DNA of 64,000 bases, from positions 372,001 through 436,000 of the forward strand of contig CANMVC010000001.1 of assembly GCA_947501325.1 (NCBI GenBank). The letters are read 5' to 3'. The notes below the pieces were generated by a model, which saw only the letters and a program-made list of their open reading frames with translations, did no database searches and was not told the DNA's origin. Both the position numbers and the translations under genes were made by a program. This document shows, in pieces, positions 1 to 9,650 of the stretch. This DNA comes from an uncultured Sphingomonadaceae bacterium (GTDB lineage: Bacteria; Pseudomonadota; Alphaproteobacteria; Sphingomonadales; Sphingomonadaceae). The number at the start of each line of letters is the position of its first letter. The stretch's first letter is position 1.

Positions 1-87
1 AAGAGCAATGCCAGCCACCAATCCGCCGATGCCACCACCAATAATGGCTATTTTGGTGCTTTTATCCAACGCGCGTCCCTGGTTCAC
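1..87 (-). CDS. FAD-dependent oxidoreductase/monooxygenase, N-terminal fragment cut by window start
   Basis: Only the first 29 codons are inside the window. The translation contains the dinucleotide-binding fingerprint IAIIGGGIGGLVAGIAL, the beta-alpha-beta FAD fold found at the N-terminus of PHBH-type monooxygenases and related flavoproteins. The start is read as GTG at 87, because it gives a GTGA overlap with the stop of the upstream oxidase gene, the same coupling used throughout this island. TTG at 69 is an alternative. It is therefore the second gene of an operon with the FAD oxidase at 84-1664. Substrate and full length cannot be judged. Confidence 0.7.
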   Translation of the reverse strand, partial: MNQGRALDKSTKIAIIGGGIGGLVAGIAL

Positions 88-1664
88 AAGCCCAACGCTC
101 CCGGATTGATAATGTTATCCGGATCCAGTGACGTTTTGAGATCGCGAAGCAACGTGGCTGAACCGCTTTCGCGATTTTCCGTATAGGGGTAGAGCCGCCC
201 GATCTGAAAATGGGTTCCGCCGTGCTGATGCACCAACGCATTGAAAGCCGACACGAACTCCCCAACCAATTCCCGCGCCGCGAGGTTTTCCGGAAACTCC
301 GGCATTTTTCCTTCAAGATAATCAGGCGTAAGGCGGTTATGATATTCGTACAGGCTATCCGGCCAGTAAAACACAGGCTCATAAAGCAAACCAATGCCCG
401 CAATCCCGGCAAAAAATTCCGCAACGGTGACCTTGGTCTTTTCCATCTGCTCCGCAAAACTTGTTTTGAGGGATAGGTAATCCTGATGAAAACCGTGCAA
501 TGCTGATTGAGGAAACACCCCATGGATCGGCAACATCCGGCGGCCGTCAGGATGCGTCACTGGCAGAACCGGAAACGGATCGGCGCGCGTCATCAACGGC
601 ACGGTATTGACGATCTCCTCCCCTGATTTGGCAAATCCGCGAATGGCATTTATCCGGCTTTTAAGCTCTGCTTTGTCCCGGCCTTCCACCACAAAATGCG
701 CAGTATATTTTGCCTTGTCCAGAAATCGCCGCCCACTCATTGCAATGCGAAACATTCGGCCGACGGCTGACAATGGATTTCCGGCCGCCTTGCCAATACG
801 CCACATCGCTTTTGCGTCTTCCAAGAGATCAGGCGCGCCCGAATTTTGTCGCGCGACATCGCCATCCATTGCAATCATCTCCGATGACAGACGGCGCATG
901 GACAGATCGGAAAACAGCTGCGCCATGGCATCGAAATCATCATAGGCAAAGGACAGACCGCTAACCTGCGCCGGGCGTGGTTCAATCTCGAGGGTCACCG
1001 CTGTCTTGATTCCCAGCGCCCCGGCATCATTGGCGAATATACCCGTCAAATCCGGCCCGAAATTGCGGTTAAATGGCCGTGTTCCTGTCGTACCATCGGA
1101 GCCGCTGTGTAACAGCTCACCGGCACCGGTCACCACCTCGAAGCTTTTGACGGCATTCGCCGAAGCACCATTGGTGCCAGAGCCAAAAGTCACAGTCCCT
1201 TGACTCATGGAGCCACCAATTGTTGCCGATCGCCCCGACATGGGTCCCCAAAACCGTGCGCGCCTGTCATGCTTGGCAAGTGCTTCATCCAGTGCAGCCC
1301 ATGTGCAGCCCGCTTCCACCGTGACGTGGCCATCCTCAACCGATATCTCACGAATGGCTGATAGCCTGGAGAAATCAAGCATGATGGCGTTTGCAGATGT
1401 AGGCTGGAAAGCCTTTGTGTAAGACATGCCTCCACCGCGCAGGAAAATTGCACGACCCTGTGCTCGGCAAAATTGAACAATCCTGACAACCATATCGGTG
1501 GTTGCCGGACTCACAATTGCAAGCGGCAGGATACCTTCAAAAAACAGGTCCTGCGAAAAGTAGCGCAGGCGGGCTTCATCGGTAGTCACCGCATCCGTAC
1601 CACAAATGGCAGCCAGGCCATTATAGCCTTGCCTTTCTTGTCCTTTTGCTATGTCGGCATCCAT
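84..1664 (-). CDS. FAD-linked oxidase of the VAO/GlcD (PCMH-type FAD-binding) family
   Basis: A 526-residue flavoprotein predicted to oxidise an alcohol, hydroxy acid or phenol side chain. The PCMH-type FAD-binding domain is seen in LRGGGMSYTKAF, GGSMSQGTVTFGSG and GPDLTGIFANDAGALGIK, and the C-terminus ends in the family-typical DPDNIINPGALGL. The start is ATG at 1664 because AAGGGA lies six bases upstream; ATG at 1670 abuts that site, and further upstream in-frame Met codons would add unconserved sequence. It is a clear paralogue of the oxidase at 60801-62351 near the other end of the window. It diverges from the MFS operon at 1778 across about 110 bp that must hold both promoters. No TTGTCCGGACAA site was seen there. 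Confidence 0.85.
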   Translation of the reverse strand: MDADIAKGQERQGYNGLAAICGTDAVTTDEARLRYFSQDLFFEGILPLAIVSPATTDMVVRIVQFCRAQGRAIFLRGGGMSYTKAFQPTSANAIMLDFSRLSAIREISVEDGHVTVEAGCTWAALDEALAKHDRRARFWGPMSGRSATIGGSMSQGTVTFGSGTNGASANAVKSFEVVTGAGELLHSGSDGTTGTRPFNRNFGPDLTGIFANDAGALGIKTAVTLEIEPRPAQVSGLSFAYDDFDAMAQLFSDLSMRRLSSEMIAMDGDVARQNSGAPDLLEDAKAMWRIGKAAGNPLSAVGRMFRIAMSGRRFLDKAKYTAHFVVEGRDKAELKSRINAIRGFAKSGEEIVNTVPLMTRADPFPVLPVTHPDGRRMLPIHGVFPQSALHGFHQDYLSLKTSFAEQMEKTKVTVAEFFAGIAGIGLLYEPVFYWPDSLYEYHNRLTPDYLEGKMPEFPENLAARELVGEFVSAFNALVHQHGGTHFQIGRLYPYTENRESGSATLLRDLKTSLDPDNIINPGALGL

Positions 1665-1777
1665 ATTCATTCCCTTTTGTGCGATAGCGCGAGGGAAATG
1701 ACGAGGGCAGCAAAACTTCTTATCCGGCTGACGGTTAAACGTGCATCTCATGCTGCGCTTTTGGCAACAGTATCATA

Positions 1778-3166
1778 GTGTCAAATCCAATGACTTCAAT
1801 TTCACCTGCGATTGATTTGGAAACAGCCACTCCATCGGTATCACCAGAGGATACCGCCCATTCCCCCTTGCGTTCTTGGTTGGTCGTGGCAGCGCTCTCT
1901 TTTGCCGCAATTGTCAGTTATATTGATCGGCAAATTATCAATCTGCTGGTGGATCCGATCAAGATCAATCTTGGCCTTACCGATGTCCAGATCAGCTTGT
2001 TGCAAGGCTTTTCCTTCGCGTTGCTTTACGCAGTCATGGCTATTCCACTGGCCTGGATCGCAGATCGATATAACAGGAAATGGGTAATATTGGGCGGCCT
2101 CATCTGCTGGTCTGCTGCAACATTCGGCAGCGGCCTCGCCATGGGCTTTGTTTTTCTATTTTTCGCAAGGATGTTCGTCGGGATCGGCGAGGCAACCCTG
2201 TCGCCCGCCGGTTTTTCGATGATCAGCGACTATTTTCCCAAAGAAAAACTACCCGCCGCTATCGGTGTTTTTACCGGAACGGGCTTTATTGGATCGGGTC
2301 TGGCTCTTGTGATCGGCGGTTATCTTTACGCTCAATTGGAAGCGATAGGACCGATAACGCTGCCTTTCGGGACGTTCAAACCGTGGCAGATAACTTTTTT
2401 TACGGTATCCCTACTCAGTGTTCCGGTTTTCTTTTGCCTGTTGCTGATTCGCGAACCCGCCCGCAAAGATGGTAATGTCGTTCTTGCCGATGATGACGCT
2501 CCGCCAGCTCTGGAAATATTGAGCTTTATCCGTAGCAATGCCCTTGTGTTCTTTCCGCTTTTCTTCGGTTTCTCCTGTTTTGCAGCGGCCCAGTTTGGTA
2601 TCGGCGCATGGGCACCAAGCTATTTCATTCGGGTTCATGAATGGACTCAATTGGAGGTCGGTCAATTTTTTGGACCAGTAGTGATGTTTGGCGGCGTCAC
2701 AGGCGTTGTCGCAGGCGGTTTTGCAGCAGAGAAAATGCTGGCTTCCGGAATAAAGGACGCTACTTTGCGGTTGCCGATCATCGCGATATTGTGCGCTTTA
2801 CCCTTCGCAATAGCTTTTCCGTTAGTATCGTCACCATGGGTTGCGCTGGCTCTGCTAGCCTTGGTCTTGTTCTTCGGAACTGTTCCCTTTGGAGCCGGTG
2901 TTGCAACATTCCCGTTGATCACCCCCAACCGCATGCGGGCGCAGGTCATTGCCGTCTATCTGCTGATTGCCAATTTGCTCGGCTATTCTGCCGGACCGCT
3001 ATTGGTCGCGTGGTTGACTGATTATGTTTTCGGATCACCCGCCGCCATTGATCAGTCGCTAGCACTCGCGCCACCTGCCACAATGATTATTGGCTTGGTT
3101 TTGGTCTGTTTCGCGCTCAAACCCTATCGCAAAATGATACAGAAAACCGAAATGGAGTCTTTTTGA
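1778..3166 (+). CDS. MFS transporter, spinster-like
   Basis: A 462-residue inner-membrane protein with about 12 hydrophobic segments. After a polar N-terminal tail of some 30 residues it shows the spinster-like motif YIDRQIINLLVDPIK in the first membrane segment, the MFS loop motif WIADRYNRK, and GIGEATLSPAGFSMISDYFP. These are typical of proton-driven MFS carriers of organic anions found in sphingomonad catabolic clusters. Start GTG 1778; ATG 1790 is also possible and neither has a strong ribosome site. First gene of the eleven-gene operon, overlapping the next by one base (TGATG). A close paralogue lies at 34449. Direction of transport cannot be inferred. Confidence 0.85.
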   Translation: MSNPMTSISPAIDLETATPSVSPEDTAHSPLRSWLVVAALSFAAIVSYIDRQIINLLVDPIKINLGLTDVQISLLQGFSFALLYAVMAIPLAWIADRYNRKWVILGGLICWSAATFGSGLAMGFVFLFFARMFVGIGEATLSPAGFSMISDYFPKEKLPAAIGVFTGTGFIGSGLALVIGGYLYAQLEAIGPITLPFGTFKPWQITFFTVSLLSVPVFFCLLLIREPARKDGNVVLADDDAPPALEILSFIRSNALVFFPLFFGFSCFAAAQFGIGAWAPSYFIRVHEWTQLEVGQFFGPVVMFGGVTGVVAGGFAAEKMLASGIKDATLRLPIIAILCALPFAIAFPLVSSPWVALALLALVLFFGTVPFGAGVATFPLITPNRMRAQVIAVYLLIANLLGYSAGPLLVAWLTDYVFGSPAAIDQSLALAPPATMIIGLVLVCFALKPYRKMIQKTEMESF

Positions 3167-4644
3167 TGGCCGTGATCACCCTCGCATCCGAAACAACATC
3201 ATTCATCGCCAGGGACCAGAAATTACTAATTGGCGGTCAGTGGAAGGACGCTGGCAGAGACGCGCTGATTGACGTCATAAACCCTGCCGATGGCCACCGG
3301 ATTTCCGGAATTGGCAATGCGAGCGATGCCGATATTGACCAGGCCGTTTCGACTGCACGAGAGGCATTTGAAAGCGGCGCCTGGCCGGAGATGAAGCCTG
3401 GCGAGCGCTCACGCATAATTCACAAGATTGCGGATTTGATGGAGGCGCATGCCGAAGAACTGGCGCAGCTGGAAACACTCGATAATGGCAAGCCGATTAA
3501 CTTTGCCCGCGGCGATGTTTTTGCCTCCATCGGGGCCTTCCGCTATTATGCGGGCTGGGCCGACAAAATTCAGGGAACAACCCACACCATAAATTTGCCG
3601 GGCGATCATCACGTCTACACGCTGAAGGAGCCTGTTGGTGTAGTTGCACTGATTGTACCGTGGAATTACCCGTTGGTGATGGCAGCCATGAAACTTGGTC
3701 CTGCATTGGCCGCTGGTTGTACCGCCATATTGAAACCGGCCGAAGACACATCGCTTTCTGCACTGCGCTTGGGGGAACTGGCATTGGAAGCGGGCCTTCC
3801 CGAAGGCGTATTGAATATCGTGACCGGATACGGCCATACGGTTGGCAATAGTCTGATCAATCATCCCGGTATTGATAAAATTGCATTTACCGGCTCTACC
3901 GCAACAGGCAAAATTATCGCCCATGCGGCGGCCGAGAACCTGACGAAAGTCACGCTGGAGCTTGGCGGAAAATCGCCCAACATCATCATGCCCGATGCGG
4001 ACCTTGAAAAAGCCATTCCAGCATCTGCCATGGGCATATTCTTCAACAGCGGTCAGACCTGTACCGCACCCTCACGCATCTATGTGCATGAAGATATTAA
4101 GGACGAAGTTGTCAATGGCATCGCCGCCGTAGGTAAATCGATGAATCTTACCAACGGTCTGGATGAAGAGAGCACCATGGGCCCCTTGGTATCCGCCAAA
4201 CAGTTCGAGCGGGTCAGCGCCTATATCGAACAAGGCCAAAAAGAAGGTGCACATATTGCATCGGGCGGCGTGCGTCATGGCGAAAGCGGCTATTTTCTTG
4301 AGCCAACGGTTATCGATCAGACCAGAAATGACATGAAAATTGTTCAGGAAGAAATCTTTGGCCCGGTGGTGGTGGCTCAGAGTTTCAAGACTGAGGAAGA
4401 AGCGCTCGCCTTAGCCAACGACACCCAATACGGTCTGGCCGGAGCCGTATGGACGCAAAATATCTCTACCGCGCACCGTATGGCCGGCAAGATCAAAGCC
4501 GGTATCATGTGTATCAACGCGGTCATGGGAGCGGATTGGGATGTGCCGCTCGGTGGTTACAAACAGTCAGGCATTGGCCGGGAAAACGGCAAAGACGGCC
4601 TGGAAAACTACCTCAACACCAAAACGGTATTCACTGCCCTATGA
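3166..4644 (+). CDS. NAD(P)-dependent aldehyde dehydrogenase
   Basis: A 492-residue ALDH-superfamily enzyme oxidising an aldehyde to a carboxylate. Visible are the substrate/cofactor segment VPWNYP (N167), the Rossmann turn FTGSTATG, the general base Glu265 in LELGGKSP and the nucleophile Cys299 in FFNSGQTCT. The length is normal for the family. The start is ATG 3166, eight bases after GGAG, giving a one-base overlap with the MFS gene; a TTG one codon earlier is less likely. The position after a transporter and upstream of a hydrolase fits oxidation of an aldehyde made by the FAD oxidases. A second ALDH is at 19471-20985. Confidence 0.93.
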   Translation: MAVITLASETTSFIARDQKLLIGGQWKDAGRDALIDVINPADGHRISGIGNASDADIDQAVSTAREAFESGAWPEMKPGERSRIIHKIADLMEAHAEELAQLETLDNGKPINFARGDVFASIGAFRYYAGWADKIQGTTHTINLPGDHHVYTLKEPVGVVALIVPWNYPLVMAAMKLGPALAAGCTAILKPAEDTSLSALRLGELALEAGLPEGVLNIVTGYGHTVGNSLINHPGIDKIAFTGSTATGKIIAHAAAENLTKVTLELGGKSPNIIMPDADLEKAIPASAMGIFFNSGQTCTAPSRIYVHEDIKDEVVNGIAAVGKSMNLTNGLDEESTMGPLVSAKQFERVSAYIEQGQKEGAHIASGGVRHGESGYFLEPTVIDQTRNDMKIVQEEIFGPVVVAQSFKTEEEALALANDTQYGLAGAVWTQNISTAHRMAGKIKAGIMCINAVMGADWDVPLGGYKQSGIGRENGKDGLENYLNTKTVFTAL

Positions 4645-5450
4645 GTGTGATCCCGACCGATATACAGCACATTGATGTCGGTGACGCGGAAATTCACGTC
4701 GAGATCACCGGCAATGGGCCAGACCTCTTGCTGGTTGCCGGCCTAGGAGGGCGCGCAGCCTTCTGGAACAATCAGGTCCAGGACTTTGCCAAAGATTTTC
4801 GGGTTATCACGTTCGACCATCGCGGTTGCGGTAACAGCACGCCCGACAAGGTTGTCTATGGTGCCGAACATATGGCGCAAGATGTGCTCGCGTTGATGGA
4901 TGCCATGGAGATCAAGAAAGCAAGCCTTGTTGGCCATTCCACTGGCGGTGCAATCGGACAGCATATCGCTCTTGATCAACCGGAGCGGCTTACAAAGCTC
5001 GTGCTTTCATGCAGCTGGGCCGGTCCTGACACTTATTTGACCGAGCTTTTCCGGACGCGGCGAGAGATACTCATCAGCTGCGGGCCGCTCGCCTATCTCA
5101 CTATGGGCACTTATCTCGCCATGCCGAGTTCTCATTTGCAGCCGCAAATGACATCGGCACGAGCTTTTATGGAAGAACGGCTTGCGGCATTTCCGGGATT
5201 GGAAGTGGAATTGTCGCGAATTAACGCTGTCTACACGCATGACTTGCGCAGCCGTCTGCATGAGATTGCCAAACCGACATTATGCATCGGGTCAATGGAT
5301 GATCAAATCACACCGCCCGGTTTTACCCAGGAAATGGGCGATTTGATCCAGGGAGCGGAGACCCACCTGCTCCACCGCGGCGGGCACTTCAGCCCGATTG
5401 TATCGACCGAGATCTATAACAAACGCGTACTGGAATTCTTGACGCAATAG
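4641..5450 (+). CDS. Alpha/beta-fold hydrolase
   Basis: A 269-residue cytosolic hydrolase resembling enol-lactonase, RutD and meta-cleavage hydrolase relatives. The nucleophile elbow is GHSTGG (Ser100), the oxyanion region is VAGLGGRAAFW, the acid is probably the Asp in SMDDQITPP and the His is in HRGGHFSP. ATG 4641 overlaps the ALDH stop by four bases (ATGA), which decides the start; an in-frame extension back to 4449 lies inside the ALDH gene and is rejected. It probably cleaves an ester, lactone or C-C bond in the operon's pathway. Confidence 0.88.
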   Translation: MSVIPTDIQHIDVGDAEIHVEITGNGPDLLLVAGLGGRAAFWNNQVQDFAKDFRVITFDHRGCGNSTPDKVVYGAEHMAQDVLALMDAMEIKKASLVGHSTGGAIGQHIALDQPERLTKLVLSCSWAGPDTYLTELFRTRREILISCGPLAYLTMGTYLAMPSSHLQPQMTSARAFMEERLAAFPGLEVELSRINAVYTHDLRSRLHEIAKPTLCIGSMDDQITPPGFTQEMGDLIQGAETHLLHRGGHFSPIVSTEIYNKRVLEFLTQ

Positions 5451-5459
5451 GAGGCTGTC

Positions 5460-5960
5460 ATGGCGGACGACATCACCAAGGGACAATCGGTCATTGTCGG
5501 GCCCGATGAAGGTCGCTCCCTATGGCAGCCCATGCCCTCGCGCGGCTATGTCGATGTCAATCTCACGCCCGACAACATGCCTTATGACACCTTTTCCAGC
5601 GGGATTCAGTTATTGCCGCCCGGCTGTATGGTGCGCGAGCATGGTCATAAACAAAATCACGAACTGGTCTTTGTTTATGAAGGAACGGGTGAGGTCGATA
5701 TTGATGGGAAAGTGTCAAAATTCGTTCCCGGTACGACAATCCTGTTTGCCCGCAACTGCACCCACTGGATCAAGAATACCGGCGATATCGACATAAAAAT
5801 GTTCTGGGTCTTCTTCCCGCCCGGACTGGAAGACTGGTTCTATGCCATTGGCAAGGACCGCAAACCGGGTGACGCTATGCCGAAACCATTTGACCGGCCC
5901 GACAATGTCCAGGAGGTGATGGACAAGATGCGGTTCCTGCCGCCAAGAAATCCGGGCTGA
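5460..5960 (+). CDS. Cupin-domain protein
   Basis: A 166-residue single-cupin protein. The metal-site pattern is present as H61, H63, H67/E68 and E74 in EHGHKQNHELVFVYEGTG, with a second-motif His at about 102 in NCTHWIKNTGD. Strong ribosome site GGAGG at 5450-5454, five bases before ATG. It could be a small metal-dependent dioxygenase, isomerase or decarboxylase, or a non-catalytic sugar/acid-binding cupin; sequence alone does not decide. It overlaps the next gene by one base (TGATG). Confidence 0.8.
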   Translation: MADDITKGQSVIVGPDEGRSLWQPMPSRGYVDVNLTPDNMPYDTFSSGIQLLPPGCMVREHGHKQNHELVFVYEGTGEVDIDGKVSKFVPGTTILFARNCTHWIKNTGDIDIKMFWVFFPPGLEDWFYAIGKDRKPGDAMPKPFDRPDNVQEVMDKMRFLPPRNPG

Positions 5961-6943
5961 TGCGGATTGTTACCCGATCCGATGTCGAGCGGCTCTTGCC
6001 GATTGGCCCCTGTGTCGACGTTATGCGGCAAGCAATGTCCGCGACCTCCCGCCGCGACGTCTCCCTTCCGATCCGGCAATTCATGCCGATCCCCGATGCG
6101 CCCGGAAAACTGGCTATCATGCCCGGTACATTGGGAGAACCCGCTTGCTTTGGTATCAAGCTGGTTTGCAAATATGATCGCCCGCATGACGACCCGCTCG
6201 GCACCCATGTCGGGATGGTGATGCTATTTGATAGCGTCAAGGGCATTCCGCTGGCGATTATCGAGGGGTCCTCGCTAACTGCGATCCGGACCTCCGCAGC
6301 AAGCGCGCTCGCAACGGACATTCTGGCGCGCAAGAACGCAACCAGACTGGCGATTATCGGCAACGGCGAACAGGCTATGCGCCATGTGCATGCCATGCGA
6401 GCGGTGCGGGACATTGATCATATCAATGTCTGGGGCCGTGATACAGAGCGCGCCAGTGCCTTTGCCGCCAAGGTAGCTGACGAGACCGGCGTAGAGACGA
6501 TTGCGTGGAAAACGGTCGCCGAGACCGCGGCGGATGCGGAGATTATCTGCACCACCACATCTGCCAAGACGCCAGTTCTGTTTGCAGCCGACTTAAAGGC
6601 CGGCCAGCACATTAATCTCGTCGGCTCCGCCATTCCCACGACTGCTGAAGTTGATGACGGAGCAGTTGCCAAATCACGTTTCTACGTCGACTATCGTGAC
6701 GCAGCGATGGCAGCAGCCGGTGAATTGCTCGGTGCGATTGAGCGGGGCGTTATAACGGATGCTCATATTGTCGGTGAAATCGGCGAAGTGATCGATGGCA
6801 ACGCTCCTGGCCGGAACAATGATGACCAGATTACCATGTACAAATCACTCGGTCTCGCCTCGCAGGATCTCGCCGCCGCGCATGTGATCTGGCGTATGGC
6901 CGAGGCCGAAAACAAGGGGATTACCGTTGACCTTATGGACTAG
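5960..6943 (+). CDS. Ornithine cyclodeaminase / mu-crystallin family protein
   Basis: A 327-residue NAD(P)-binding protein. The Rossmann fingerprint IIGNGEQA (about 132-139), the substrate-region motif LTAIRTSAASALAT (Arg110) and a Lys at about 67 match the OCD/mu-crystallin fold. Members act as ornithine or lysine cyclodeaminases, ketimine reductases, or alanine/opine-type dehydrogenases. With no amino-acid catabolism genes next to it, reduction or deamination of a nitrogen-bearing intermediate is more likely than ornithine metabolism (inference). Start fixed by a one-base overlap with the cupin gene. Confidence 0.85.
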   Translation: MRIVTRSDVERLLPIGPCVDVMRQAMSATSRRDVSLPIRQFMPIPDAPGKLAIMPGTLGEPACFGIKLVCKYDRPHDDPLGTHVGMVMLFDSVKGIPLAIIEGSSLTAIRTSAASALATDILARKNATRLAIIGNGEQAMRHVHAMRAVRDIDHINVWGRDTERASAFAAKVADETGVETIAWKTVAETAADAEIICTTTSAKTPVLFAADLKAGQHINLVGSAIPTTAEVDDGAVAKSRFYVDYRDAAMAAAGELLGAIERGVITDAHIVGEIGEVIDGNAPGRNNDDQITMYKSLGLASQDLAAAHVIWRMAEAENKGITVDLMD

Positions 6944-8216
6944 AACCGCGCACTTCATCCTGCCGCTTGCCATGGCGATTGGCGGATGCACCATGAACAC
7001 GGAAGTTGGAGCAGCCGCACCGCCTGATAGCGCCGCAAGCACCGGCGCGGCCGACGAAGCGCTCTACATGCAGCGTTACGAAGCACAACAGAAGGCCGCC
7101 ATCGCCGGTGGCGGCCTGCCCGCCTACGACCCGCTGGAGCCGGTCCGCGGCGCGTCGCCCTATCAGCCGCTACCGGTAGGACCAGCACGCATCGATGCAT
7201 CGCCCCTGCAAAAGGCAGAGCAATTTGCCCGGGAGCGCAACAGTTCCGCCTTTCTGGTCTGGCATGACGGGGCGCTGGTCCAGGAAAGCTATTTTGGCGA
7301 GGCGGATCGCGATTATCTCATCAATGCGAAATCGCTGGCCAAGCCATTGACCGCGATTATCGTCGGCCGCGCCATCCAGCAGGGGCATATTAAGTCGCTC
7401 GACCAGCCGGTTGCAGACTTCATCACCGAATGGAAAAGCGATCCCGGCAAATCCAAAATCCTGATCCGCCACCTGCTCGACATGCGCAGCGGGTTGCTAC
7501 CGCAGGGTTTTGGAGGCGGCCCGGAAAACGTGCTGAACCGCGCCTATCTCCACCCCCGCCATGACGAAGTGATTATCAATGAATATCCCCTGGTGAACGA
7601 ACCGGGCAGCCGATATGAATATGCCAATGCCAATTCCGAACTGGTAGCGCCGGTTATCGAGCGCGCGACTGGACAGCGCTATCACGACTATGTCAGCGAC
7701 GCGTTGCTGATCCCCATTGGCGCTCAGGGTGGGACGGTCTGGGTCAACAGACCCGGCGGCGTGGCTCATGCCGGATGTTGTATTCAACTGCCCGGACAAA
7801 CATGGGTCAGGCTGGGTATTTTGTTGCTGAATGACGGGGTCTGGGAGGGCGAAAGACTGCTTCCGGATGGCTATGTCAATGCCATGCGAACCCCGACCAA
7901 AGAAAATCCGCATGCAGGCCTCGGCGTCTGGGTTGCCGGTGACTATGTCGAAAGCCGCGGGCCGCTGCATCCGTCAATGGAAGCCGGCAAAACGCTGCAC
8001 AGCGAGCCCTATGCCGACAGGGATCTGTTCCTGTTTGACGGCAATGGCAATCAGGTAGTCTATATTGTCCCCTCGCAAAGATTGATCATTGTGCGAACAG
8101 GCGACCGTCCACCGAAAGACAAGCCATGGGACAACAGCTATATTCCCAATCTTATTATCAATGCGATCAAGCGGGGGCCTGACGAACCGCAACCCGTGCC
8201 GCAAGAAGGGAAATAG
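6927..8216 (+). CDS. Serine hydrolase, class C beta-lactamase family, predicted lipoprotein
   Basis: A 429-residue exported hydrolase. The N-terminus has an arginine, a hydrophobic stretch and the lipobox IGGC (Cys21), so it is probably anchored in a membrane and faces the periplasm. The beta-lactamase-fold motifs are S136-L-A-K139 and Y232-A-N234. EstB-like members hydrolyse esters rather than lactams. Start TTG 6927 is chosen because only it supplies the full signal peptide; it overlaps the previous gene by 17 bases. Paralogous in type to 11922-13118 in the same operon. Probable role: periplasmic de-esterification of the imported substrate (inference). Confidence 0.85.
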   Translation: MTLWTRTAHFILPLAMAIGGCTMNTEVGAAAPPDSAASTGAADEALYMQRYEAQQKAAIAGGGLPAYDPLEPVRGASPYQPLPVGPARIDASPLQKAEQFARERNSSAFLVWHDGALVQESYFGEADRDYLINAKSLAKPLTAIIVGRAIQQGHIKSLDQPVADFITEWKSDPGKSKILIRHLLDMRSGLLPQGFGGGPENVLNRAYLHPRHDEVIINEYPLVNEPGSRYEYANANSELVAPVIERATGQRYHDYVSDALLIPIGAQGGTVWVNRPGGVAHAGCCIQLPGQTWVRLGILLLNDGVWEGERLLPDGYVNAMRTPTKENPHAGLGVWVAGDYVESRGPLHPSMEAGKTLHSEPYADRDLFLFDGNGNQVVYIVPSQRLIIVRTGDRPPKDKPWDNSYIPNLIINAIKRGPDEPQPVPQEGK

Positions 8217-8222
8217 CAGTTC

Positions 8223-9650
8223 ATGGCCACCTTAGCTGAAGCATCAGACGTCAGGACCAAACAGGCTCTTCCCGCTTCCCTGAAACTGGGCTGGGGCTCC
8301 GGTGCATTTGGCGTCGCGCTGCTGATGAATGGCGTTTCCGGCCTGATCCTGCTGTTCACGGCCAGTATTTTGCAAATCGAGCCGTGGCTTGCCGGGCTTG
8401 TCATATTTCTGGCCAAACTGATTGACGTTGTTACGGATCCGATCGTTGGCGTGTGGAGCGACCGATTTGAATCGGCCAAGGGGCGGCGCAGGCCCTTTCT
8501 GTTCTGGGGCTCGATTACCGGCGCGATCAGCTTTGCCTTGATCTTTACTTCGCCATCGTTCGAGAACCAGTATCTTACCGCCTTCTATATCTTCATCGTC
8601 CTGAGCTTTTACGCCATCGCCTACACGATCTACAATATTCCCTATATGTCGATGCCGGCGGAAATGACCGACAATTATCATGAACGCTCCTCAATCCATG
8701 CCTATCGCATGGTTTTTATCTCGCTCGGTTCTTTCGTGGCGACAGCCGGAGTGAAGGTGGTACTCGAAGCACTCGGCAAAACCGAACCATCAAGCTATGC
8801 CATTGTCGGCGTCGGTTGTGCGGTACTCATCCTGATCAGCACCATGATCGCCTATTTCACTACCTCTTCTGCCCGGTTCACGCAGGGCGCGCAGAAAAGC
8901 ACCAAAAGCAACGCAGCCCAAGTGGTACAAGAATTTAACGCGGTCCGCAGCAACAAGCATTTTCTGCGCCTGATTAGCGTGAAATTTGCCCAATTGATGG
9001 GCGTGCAAACCGCAGGCGCCGCTTTTGCCTATTTTTTCGTCCAAAGCCTTGGCCGGGATTTCAACATTCTGGCGATCTTCGGGACGACAGTGACAATTTC
9101 GACGATTATCTTCGCACCGCTGCTCGTGAAATTCTCCCAGCGATACGGGAAAAAGAACGCCTATTATCTGGCGGCCGGCGTCAATATTTTATACGCGCTC
9201 AGCTGGTCCCTGGCCAGCGAGGGCGAGCCTTTATGGTCAATCGTGGTGCGCGCCGCATTCGTCGGGATTGCGTTCACCGGGAATGTGGTCATGGCGATGT
9301 CGATGCTGACCGATATCATCAATGCCGATGCCAACCGCACCGGCGTGCGACGCGAGGGCGCATTTACTGCGCTATATAGTTTCGTGGAGAAGCTGACCGG
9401 CGCGGTCGGCCCGCTGATCGTGGGCTTCGCGCTGTCCTTCGCCGGGTTTAACAACAAGCTGCCCTTTGACATGCCGCAAGGTGGCAATGTCGACACCGCC
9501 CTGCTATTTTCAGTGAGCTGGCTCCCTGCCCTATTTGGGCTCGTCGCCATCTGGATTTTATCGGGCTATAAGTTAACCGAACAGGAATTGCAGGCTTCCG
9601 GCGCACAGAACAGTGCCCAAAATGAAGCGAATAAACAGGAGAAATCATGA
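8223..9650 (+). CDS. MFS transporter of the GPH (glycoside-pentoside-hexuronide:cation symporter) family
   Basis: A 475-residue membrane protein of about 12 segments. The GPH signature DVVTDPIVGVWSDRF followed by KGRRRPFLFWG is clear, and the conserved YNIPYMSMPAEMT lies in the expected loop. Family members import glycosides and other sugars with Na+ or H+, and homologues serve varied catabolic substrates, so a glycosylated or sugar-like substrate is possible. Its start six bases after the previous stop and its ATGA overlap with the methyltransferase place it firmly in the operon. Confidence 0.87.
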   Translation: MATLAEASDVRTKQALPASLKLGWGSGAFGVALLMNGVSGLILLFTASILQIEPWLAGLVIFLAKLIDVVTDPIVGVWSDRFESAKGRRRPFLFWGSITGAISFALIFTSPSFENQYLTAFYIFIVLSFYAIAYTIYNIPYMSMPAEMTDNYHERSSIHAYRMVFISLGSFVATAGVKVVLEALGKTEPSSYAIVGVGCAVLILISTMIAYFTTSSARFTQGAQKSTKSNAAQVVQEFNAVRSNKHFLRLISVKFAQLMGVQTAGAAFAYFFVQSLGRDFNILAIFGTTVTISTIIFAPLLVKFSQRYGKKNAYYLAAGVNILYALSWSLASEGEPLWSIVVRAAFVGIAFTGNVVMAMSMLTDIINADANRTGVRREGAFTALYSFVEKLTGAVGPLIVGFALSFAGFNNKLPFDMPQGGNVDTALLFSVSWLPALFGLVAIWILSGYKLTEQELQASGAQNSAQNEANKQEKS